A stretch of 49,437 nt of DNA from Methylibium sp. (GTDB lineage Bacteria > Pseudomonadota > Gammaproteobacteria > Burkholderiales > Burkholderiaceae_C), in the NCBI GenBank assembly GCA_013824165.1, contig PNNH01000090.1, forward strand, positions 1-49,437, written 5' to 3'. A program made the translations under genes and the position numbers. Below, one piece after another: positions 44,116 to 49,437 of this stretch; positions within the stretch are counted from its first letter, which is position 1; every line of letters begins with the position of its first letter. The notes beneath the pieces were generated by a model. That model had not been told where the DNA came from and did no database searches. It worked only from the letters and a program-made list of their open reading frames with translations.

Positions 44116-45437
44116 CAGGCCAGTTCCTCTTTGCGCAGCTTGACGATGGGCGCCAGCACGGTCGGCAGCGCCTGCATCTGCGACAGCGCCTTGTTCATGC
44201 GGCCCTCGACGGTGTCATGGGTCAGGATGATCAGATCGGTCTGCTTCTCGCCCTCGGCCGATTCGCGCTGCAGCACGGCATCGATCGAGATGTCGTTCTC
44301 TGCCAGGATGGTGGTGATGCTGGACAGCACCCCGGCCTGGTCGGCCACGCACAGGCGCAGGTAGAAGGCGGTGACCACATCATCCATGGCCAGGATGGGC
44401 GTGTCGTTCATCGCATCCGGCTGGAAGGCCAAATGCGGCACACGGTGGTCGGGGTCAGCGGTGTGCAGGCGGGTGATGTCCACCAAGTCGGCGATCACGG
44501 CCGAGGCGGTGGGCTCGGAACCGGCTCCCTTGCCGTAGTACAGCGTGGTGCCGACGGCATCGCCCTGCACCACCACGGCATTCATCGCACCTTCGACGTT
44601 GGCGATCAGGCGCTGGGTCGGGATCAGCGTGGGGTGCACGCGCAACTCGATGCCGCCGTTGGGCAGGTCGCTGCGTCGGCGCGCAATGCCTAGCAGCTTG
44701 ATGCGGTAGCCCAGCTGCTCGGCGTACTTGATGTCAGCCGCCTGCAGCTTGGTGATGCCTTCTACATGCGCCTTGTCGAACTGCACCGGAATGCCGAAGG
44801 CGATGGCCGACATGATGGTGGCCTTGTGCGCGGCGTCCACACCTTCGATGTCGAAGGTCGGATCAGCCTCGGCATAGCCCAGGCGCTGCGCTTCCTTCAG
44901 CACCACGCCGAAGTCCAGGCCCTTGCCACGCATCTCCGACAGGATGAAGTTGGTGGTGCCGTTGATGATGCCGGCGATCCACTCGATGCGGTTAGCCGTC
45001 AGGCCTTCGCGCAGCGCCTTGATGATGGGGATGCCGCCGGCCACCGCGGCTTCGAACGCCACGATCACGCCCTTGGCATGCGCAGCGGCGAAGATCTCCG
45101 TGCCATGCACGGCCAGCAGCGCCTTGTTGGCGGTGACCACATGCTTGCCGGCGGCAATCGCCTCCAGCACCAGGGCCTTGGCGATGCCGTAGCCGCCAAT
45201 CAGTTCGACGACGATGTCGATCTCGGGATTGGCAATCACCTCGCGGGCATCGCTCACCACGACGGCGGCGTCGCCGACGATCTCGCGGGCGCGCTCGGTG
45301 TTCAGGTCAGCCACCATCGCAATCTCGATGCCACGGCCGGCGCGGCCGCGGATCACATCCTGATTGCGGCGCAGCACATTGAAGGTGCCACTGCCCACGG
45401 TGCCGATGCCCAACAGGCCGACTTTGATCGCTTTCAT
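44115..45437 (-). CDS. hom: Homoserine dehydrogenase
   Basis: This is a 440-residue NAD(P)H-dependent enzyme reducing aspartate semialdehyde to homoserine, the branch point for threonine and methionine. The Rossmann motif is VGLLGIGTVGSGTF. TANKALLAVHG and the catalytic region GIINGTTNFILSEM with YAEADPTFDIEGVDAAHK follow. A C-terminal ACT domain (VADQAGVLSSITTILAENDI) allows feedback by threonine. The ATG at 45437 is preferred; a GTG five codons upstream is possible and neither has a strong ribosome site. A structured repeat separates it from the upstream aminotransferase. Confidence 0.95.
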   Translation of the reverse strand: MKAIKVGLLGIGTVGSGTFNVLRRNQDVIRGRAGRGIEIAMVADLNTERAREIVGDAAVVVSDAREVIANPEIDIVVELIGGYGIAKALVLEAIAAGKHVVTANKALLAVHGTEIFAAAHAKGVIVAFEAAVAGGIPIIKALREGLTANRIEWIAGIINGTTNFILSEMRGKGLDFGVVLKEAQRLGYAEADPTFDIEGVDAAHKATIMSAIAFGIPVQFDKAHVEGITKLQAADIKYAEQLGYRIKLLGIARRRSDLPNGGIELRVHPTLIPTQRLIANVEGAMNAVVVQGDAVGTTLYYGKGAGSEPTASAVIADLVDITRLHTADPDHRVPHLAFQPDAMNDTPILAMDDVVTAFYLRLCVADQAGVLSSITTILAENDISIDAVLQRESAEGEKQTDLIILTHDTVEGRMNKALSQMQALPTVLAPIVKLRKEELA

Positions 45438-45477
45438 CTCGTACTCACTCACTCATGTCATCTTGAATTCCCGAGCG

Positions 45478-45546
45478 GCACCTGGGGAACTGGCTTTGCC
45501 AGGCCACCAGGTGCGCCCCCTTGAGGGGGAGCGCCGCAGGCGCTCC
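45478..45546. repeat. Structured intergenic repeat with nested hairpins
   Basis: Between the aminotransferase and hom, GCACCTGG (45478-45485) pairs with CCAGGTGC (45507-45514) around an inner stem CTGGC-TTT-GCCAG (45490-45502). Then CCCCC-TTGA-GGGGG (45516-45529) and GGAGCGCC-GCA-GGCGCTCC (45528-45546) follow. Similar C-run/TTGA/G-run elements are familiar between genes in Burkholderiales, so this looks like a dispersed repeat. It may trim or attenuate the transcript. Confidence 0.55.
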
Positions 45547-45555
45547 GGGGGTGGG

Positions 45556-46782
45556 TCATGTGCCGTGGCGCTTGCGGTAATGCGCCAGGAAGCGCTCGAT
45601 GCGGCCGATGGCATCACGGAGATCGTCCGTGTTCGGCAGGAACACCAGGCGGAAGTGATCGGGGGCTGTCCAGTTGAAGCCCGTCCCTTGCACGATCAGC
45701 ACCTTTTCCTCGGCCAGCAGTTCGTAGGCGAACTGCTGGTCGTCCTCGATCGGATAGATCTTGGGGTCCAGGCGGGGGAACATATACAAAGCCGCTTTGG
45801 GCTTGACCACGCTAACGCCTGGAATCTGCGTCAACAGTTCGTAGGCGAGGTCGCGCTGGCGGCACAGCCGCCCACCGGGCGTGACCAGGTCCTTGATGCT
45901 CTGGTAGCCGCCCAAAGCGGTCTGGATGGCCAGCTGGCCCGGCGTGTTGGCGCACAGGCGCATCGAGGCCAGCATGTTCAGGCCGGTGATGTAGTCCTTG
46001 GCATGGCGCTTCTCGCCCGAGACGATCATCCAGCCGGCGCGGTAGCCGCAGCTGCGGTAGTTCTTTGACAGGCCATTGAAGGTCAGGAAGAGCACATCAT
46101 CGGCCAGCGAGGCGATGCTGGTGTGGGTCTGGCCGTCGTACAGCGTCTTGTCGTAGATCTCGTCGGCCATCACGATCAGCTCGTTCTGGCGCGCGATCTC
46201 CACAATCTCCCGCAACACGCTCTCCGGATACAGAGCGCCGGTGGGGTTGTTCGGGTTGATGATGACGATGGCCTTGGTACGCGGCGTGACCTTGCGCTTG
46301 ATGTCCTCGATATCGGGCATCCAGTCGCTCTGCTCGTCGCACATGTAGTGCACTGGCGTGCCCCCGGACAGGGCCACAGCGGCGGTGTAGAGCGGATAGT
46401 CCGGCGCAGGCAGCAGCACTTCGTCGCCGGTATCCAGCAGCGCGTTCAGCGCCATCACAATCAACTCGGAAGCGCCGTTGCCGAGATAAACGTCGTCAAC
46501 CGTCACTCCGCGGATGTTCTTTTCCTGGCAGTAATGCACCACCGCCTTGCGGGGCGCGAACAGCCCCTTGGAGTCGGTGTAACCGGCCGCCGCTGGAAGA
46601 TTGCGGATCATGTCCTGCACGATCTCGTCAGGCGGTTCCAGACCGAAGGCGGCGACGTTGCCGATGTTCAGCTTGATGATCTTCTGGCCCTCTTCCTCCA
46701 TCTGCCGCGCCTTGTCCAGCACAGGTCCACGGATGTCGTAGCAGACATTGGCGAGCTTGCTGGACTTGGCGATGGTCTTCAA
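45556..46782 (-). CDS. alaA: Pyridoxal-phosphate aminotransferase (AlaA-like)
   Basis: This is a 408-residue class I aminotransferase, most like the glutamate-pyruvate transaminases AlaA/AlaT. It starts with TTG at 46782, supported by GGAG at a 6-base spacing. The opening SKLANVCYDIRGPVLDKA, the IKLNIGNVAAFGLEPPDEI block, INPNNPTGALYP and the PLP-lysine region TFNGLSKNYRSCGYRAGW are conserved, and GFNWTAPDHFRLVFLP is near the end. It heads the run to hom, thrC, moeA, moaD and speH. Alanine/2-oxoglutarate specificity is assigned by family resemblance only. Confidence 0.9.
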   Translation of the reverse strand: MKTIAKSSKLANVCYDIRGPVLDKARQMEEEGQKIIKLNIGNVAAFGLEPPDEIVQDMIRNLPAAAGYTDSKGLFAPRKAVVHYCQEKNIRGVTVDDVYLGNGASELIVMALNALLDTGDEVLLPAPDYPLYTAAVALSGGTPVHYMCDEQSDWMPDIEDIKRKVTPRTKAIVIINPNNPTGALYPESVLREIVEIARQNELIVMADEIYDKTLYDGQTHTSIASLADDVLFLTFNGLSKNYRSCGYRAGWMIVSGEKRHAKDYITGLNMLASMRLCANTPGQLAIQTALGGYQSIKDLVTPGGRLCRQRDLAYELLTQIPGVSVVKPKAALYMFPRLDPKIYPIEDDQQFAYELLAEEKVLIVQGTGFNWTAPDHFRLVFLPNTDDLRDAIGRIERFLAHYRKRHGT

Positions 46783-46916
46783 GACGGACTCCGATAGGGA
46801 AATAGGGCTGCGGTTATGCTGCGCCGCAAAACGTTGAATTTAAACACAGGGTTAGTGCCGATCCGCCACGCTGCACGCTGCGAGCATCGAAGGGCGCGAC
46901 ACCCGCGACACAGCGC

Positions 46917-47291
46917 ATGAAGTTTCAACTCGATGAGCCGCAAGGCGGCAACAGCATTTCACGCCACGACGGTTCGCGCGTCTGGGTCAATGGCCGGGTG
47001 CACACCAGCAGTCTGCTGGTGCCCTGGCAGGGCGCAGTGCAAGCCTGGAATGTGTCCAAGTTCGATGCACTGGAGGAGGCACACTTCGAGCAGATACTCG
47101 CGTTGAAGCCAGAACTCGTGGTCTTCGGCAGCGGCAACAAGCTGAGGTTCGCGCGACCGGCGCTGTATCGCGGCCTGATCGAGGCCCGCATCGGCATCGA
47201 GACCATGGATCTGGCAGCGGCCTGCCGCACCTACAACGTGCTGTCCAGCGAGGGGCGGTCAGTTCTGGCGGCGCTGTTGATCGAGTCCTGA
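46917..47291 (+). CDS. Mth938-like (DUF498/NDUFAF3-like) protein
   Basis: This is a 124-residue protein of the Mth938 family, related to the mitochondrial complex I assembly factor NDUFAF3. The blocks VNGRVHTSSLLVPWQGAVQA, PELVVFGSGNKLRF, GIETMDLAAACRTYNVL and SEGRSVLAALLIES cover the whole domain. Bacterial function is unclear. It is divergent from the aminotransferase, with 134 bases between them containing an A+T-rich patch (AATTTAAACA near 46840). A hairpin follows its stop at 47309-47342. Confidence 0.85.
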   Translation: MKFQLDEPQGGNSISRHDGSRVWVNGRVHTSSLLVPWQGAVQAWNVSKFDALEEAHFEQILALKPELVVFGSGNKLRFARPALYRGLIEARIGIETMDLAAACRTYNVLSSEGRSVLAALLIES

Positions 47292-47308
47292 GAGCCTTTG
47301 CGGCGCAT

Positions 47309-47342
47309 CCCTCCAAGGGGCGACAAGGGTGTCGCCGGAGGG
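47309..47342 (+). terminator. Hairpin after the Mth938-like gene
   Basis: An inner perfect stem GGCGACA-AGGG-TGTCGCC (47319-47336) lies within outer arms CCCTCC (47309-47314) and GGAGGG (47337-47342). It is 17 bases past the stop. No T-run follows, so it is a possible but not canonical terminator, perhaps of the same repeat class as 45478-45546. Confidence 0.45.
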
Positions 47343-47357
47343 CCTGTGCGTTCAACG

Positions 47358-47363
47358 TATAAT
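47358..47363 (+). promoter_or_regulatory. -10 box of the peroxiredoxin gene
   Basis: A perfect TATAAT lies 45 bases before the chosen ATG at 47408 and should start transcription near 47370. An upstream in-frame ATG at 47372 would then be nearly leaderless. No clear -35 hexamer is seen at normal spacing. Confidence 0.55.
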
Positions 47364-47407
47364 CCCGGGCTATGCCCAGCCGGGCACCCTCTCCTATAGA
47401 ACGCCTC

Positions 47408-47887
47408 ATGACGCCAGCGCTCAACAAACCCCTTCCGGAAATTGAAGCTCTCGCCACCGGCGGCCTGAAGTTCACACCGCATTCCTTTCTGGGTCAAGCC
47501 GTGGTGTTGTACTTCTATCCCAAGGACAACACGCCGGGTTGCACCACCGAAGCCATGCAGTTCCGTGACCGCCACAAGGACTTCGTGAAGGCCGGTGCCG
47601 TGGTGCTGGGCGTCTCGCGGGACAATATGGTCTCGCACGACAAGTTCAAGCAGAACCTGGAACTGCCCTTCGAGCTGATCGCCGACACCGAAGAGAAGCT
47701 CTGCCACATGTTCGGCGTGGTCAAGAACAAGATCATGTACGGCAAGAAGGTCAAGGGCATTGAGCGCTCCACCTTCCTGATCGACGCGGGCGGCGTGCTG
47801 CGCGCGGAATGGCGCGGCATCAAGGTGGCCGGCCATGTCGACGAAGTGCTGAAGGCTGTCAAGGCGCTGAAGAAGGAAGCTGCCTGA
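47408..47887 (+). CDS. bcp: Peroxiredoxin, BCP/PrxQ type
   Basis: This 159-residue thiol peroxidase reduces hydroperoxides in the cytoplasm. The start MTPALNKPLPEIEALATGG is chosen over an ATG 12 codons upstream that falls at the transcription start. The peroxidatic cysteine lies in YPKDNTPGCTTEAMQFRD. The resolving cysteine found five residues later in E. coli BCP is Met here. Another cysteine occurs in EEKLCHMFGV, the place of E. coli C99. It may thus work as a one-cysteine type or with an alternative partner. A terminator follows at 47936-47970. Confidence 0.92.
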   Translation: MTPALNKPLPEIEALATGGLKFTPHSFLGQAVVLYFYPKDNTPGCTTEAMQFRDRHKDFVKAGAVVLGVSRDNMVSHDKFKQNLELPFELIADTEEKLCHMFGVVKNKIMYGKKVKGIERSTFLIDAGGVLRAEWRGIKVAGHVDEVLKAVKALKKEAA

Positions 47888-47935
47888 GCGGCACCTGCAA
47901 GTCCTTGGCGGGCCAGCCCCGCAGTATCAACGCGA

Positions 47936-47970
47936 AGCCGGCTCGGATTTCCGTCCAAGCCGGCTTTGTT
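47936..47970 (+). terminator. Terminator of the peroxiredoxin gene
   Basis: AGCCGGCT (47936-47943) and AGCCGGCT (47958-47965), each self-complementary, pair across a 14-base loop and are followed by TTTGTT. It lies about 50 bases past the stop. Confidence 0.6.
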
Positions 47971-48062
47971 GCATCTCTGCTGCGCATATCGGCCGCCATC
48001 GTCTGGTGGTGGCCTTTGTGCATAATGAGTTCATGCCTCAGCGCCCTGCAGTCCACCCGAGA

Positions 48063-48091
48063 AGCCGCAAAGCCGCCTTTGCGGCTTTTTG
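48063..48091 (+). terminator. Strong rho-independent terminator
   Basis: AGCCGCAAAG, loop CCGC and CTTTGCGGCT form a perfect ten-pair stem followed by TTTT on the plus strand. It lies between the peroxiredoxin terminator and the phoH gene, so it may end a short transcript that starts inside this gap. Confidence 0.8.
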
Positions 48092-48160
48092 CCTTTCGGG
48101 CCACGCAGGAAGCTACCTTTCGCCAATGACAGCGCAGCCCTGCGCCTTGCCCGACGCCTC

Positions 48161-49437
48161 ATGCCTCTGCCCAAGCCCCCGACCAAACGCGCCAGCCGCC
48201 TAGACGCTACTGCCTTTGCCGAAACGCTGGCGGTCAGCAAAGCCCCGACACCGCGTCCAGCCGCCACCCCCTCTCCGGCGCCACTTGCAGCGGCTGCAGC
48301 TCCGAGCAAGACCGGCAAGACAGGACGCCGCGCTGAAGCCCAGCCCCAGCTTCGCGCCGCCCCCAGCGCGCCGGTGCAGCAGACGCCCGCCACGTCATTT
48401 GCCCATCCGCCAGCCATACCTGCGGCAGTGCCAGCCGCGGCAAGGCCCAAGGCCAACGCCGCCAAGAACAGTAAGCCCAAGAGCCTGGAAGCGCCCAAGC
48501 TGTTCGTGCTCGACACCAATGTGCTGATGCACGACCCGATGTGCCTGTTCCGTTTCGAGGAACACGACATCTACCTGCCCATGATCACGCTCGAAGAGCT
48601 GGACGGGCACAAGAAGGGCATGTCGGAAGTGGCGCGCAATGTGCGCCAGGTCAGCCGCGAGCTCGACGCTCTGGCGGCCAGCCTGCAAAGCAGCACGCTC
48701 GAAGAGATGGCCAAGGGCCTGCCGCTGGCACATACCGGCCACCGCGAAGCCGGCGGCAAGCTGTTCTTCCAGACCCAGTTGGTCGACACCCCCCTGCCCG
48801 CCGGCCTGCCGCAAGGCAAGGCGGACAACCAGATACTGGGCGTGGTGCAGGCGCTGAAGAACCTGCAGCCCGGCCGCGAGGTGGTGCTGGTGTCCAAGGA
48901 CATCAATATGCGTATCAAGGCCCGCGCGCTGGGCCTGGCGGCTGAGGACTATCGCAACGACAAGACGCTGGAAGACAGCGATCTGCTCTACACCGGTGTC
49001 CAGGCCCTGCCCTCCGATTTCTGGGAGCGCCATGGCAAGACCATGGAGAGCTGGCAGCAAGGCGGCACCACTTACTACCGCATCAGCGGCCCGCTGGTAC
49101 CGTCGCTGCTGGTCAACGAGTTCGTCTACCTGGAAGCACCCGGCTCCGCGCCGCTGTATGCCAAGGTCACCGAGATCACCGGCAAGAGCGCGGTGCTGCG
49201 CACGCTGAAGGACTTCGGCCACCAGAAAAATTCCGTCTGGGGTGTCACGGCACGCAACCGCGAGCAGAACTTCGCGCTCAACCTGCTGACCGACCCGGAT
49301 TGCGACTTCATCACGCTGACCGGCACCGCTGGCACCGGCAAGACCTTGATGACGCTGGCGGCCGGCCTGCAGCAGGTGCTGGACGAGCGCCGCTACAGCG
49401 AGATCATCGTCACCCGCGTGACCGTGCCGGTGGGCGA
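48161..49437 (+). CDS. PIN-PhoH family ATPase (3' end outside window)
   Basis: This is a two-domain RNA-associated protein: an N-terminal PIN nuclease fold and a PhoH ATPase/helicase-like domain. The open frame from the ATG at 48161 runs to the window end, giving 425 residues. Residues 1-110 are a low-complexity Ala/Pro/Lys-rich extension. The PIN domain begins LFVLDTNVLMHDP with acidic D118 and continues through ILGVVQAL and VVLVSKDINMRIKARALG. Walker A GTAGTGKT lies near residue 388. Bacterial PIN-PhoH proteins unwind and cleave RNA in the studied mycobacterial case. It follows peroxiredoxin on the same strand but behind two terminators. Confidence 0.88.
   Translation, partial: MPLPKPPTKRASRLDATAFAETLAVSKAPTPRPAATPSPAPLAAAAAPSKTGKTGRRAEAQPQLRAAPSAPVQQTPATSFAHPPAIPAAVPAAARPKANAAKNSKPKSLEAPKLFVLDTNVLMHDPMCLFRFEEHDIYLPMITLEELDGHKKGMSEVARNVRQVSRELDALAASLQSSTLEEMAKGLPLAHTGHREAGGKLFFQTQLVDTPLPAGLPQGKADNQILGVVQALKNLQPGREVVLVSKDINMRIKARALGLAAEDYRNDKTLEDSDLLYTGVQALPSDFWERHGKTMESWQQGGTTYYRISGPLVPSLLVNEFVYLEAPGSAPLYAKVTEITGKSAVLRTLKDFGHQKNSVWGVTARNREQNFALNLLTDPDCDFITLTGTAGTGKTLMTLAAGLQQVLDERRYSEIIVTRVTVPVG

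Larger units (their letters stand above)
47888..48160. other. Gap between peroxiredoxin and phoH with two terminators
   Basis: This 273-base stretch has a terminator for the peroxiredoxin gene (47936-47970) and a second, stronger one at 48063-48091. Between them CATAAT at 48021-48026 could be a -10 box, leaving room for a transcript of about 60 bases. No convincing short reading frame or tRNA is present. Confidence 0.4.

Overview
The window is 49.4 kb of GC-rich DNA from what looks like a betaproteobacterium of the Burkholderiales, probably the Roseateles/Pelomonas/Rubrivivax group. Three things point there: the gene order aminotransferase-hom-thrC-moeA-moaD, a glucokinase fused to an RpiR-type regulator, and peroxiredoxin next to a PIN-PhoH ATPase. 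This placement is inferred from gene content; no rRNA or tRNA gene was seen.

Layout. (1) 1-9381, minus strand: a glycogen/maltodextrin operon glgP-glgB-glgX-malQ, followed by a cation:proton antiporter cut by the window edge. (2) 9687-18093, plus strand, divergent from glgP: a maltodextrin ABC importer (malK-, malE-, malF- and malG-like), a secreted neopullulanase-type amylase and an aldo/keto reductase. (3) 18103-24959, minus strand: a flavin-dependent tryptophan-halogenase-like protein, a secreted CGTase-architecture amylase and a large TonB-dependent receptor. (4) 25256-28640: two glucokinases in divergent orientation, one fused to an RpiR (HexR-like) regulator. (5) 28667-32097: a PAS-GGDEF diguanylate cyclase and, divergently, a small degenerate GGDEF protein. 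(6) 32192-40020, plus strand: an MFS permease, then a tight six-gene run (SPFH-SHOCT, DUF4178, DUF350, Nudix, membrane-fused aminopropyltransferase, Tat-type FAD oxidase). An outer-membrane barrel gene of lower GC follows. (7) 40839-46782, minus strand: aminotransferase, hom, thrC, moeA, moaD and an AdoMet decarboxylase. (8) 46917-end, plus strand: an Mth938-like protein, a peroxiredoxin and a PIN-PhoH ATPase cut by the window edge.

How the parts fit. Regions 1-4 form a complete starch pathway. Secreted amylases cut starch, the TonB receptor passes maltodextrins across the outer membrane, and the ABC importer takes them across the inner membrane. MalQ, GlgP, GlgX and GlgB process the chains, and glucokinases phosphorylate the released glucose. 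glgA and glgC are not in the window. Six 15-bp sites of the form TGTA-N7-TACA (four exact, two with one mismatch) lie in the intergenic regions upstream of glgP, the importer operon, the TonB receptor, glk and the glk-RpiR fusion. Their spacing matches known HexR operators, so the fusion protein is the natural candidate regulator of a local regulon.

The two most unusual elements are the halogenase inside the starch locus and the SPFH/DUF4178/DUF350/aminopropyltransferase/FAD-oxidase operon, which faces an AdoMet decarboxylase gene and suggests an uncharacterised membrane-linked polyamine-type pathway.
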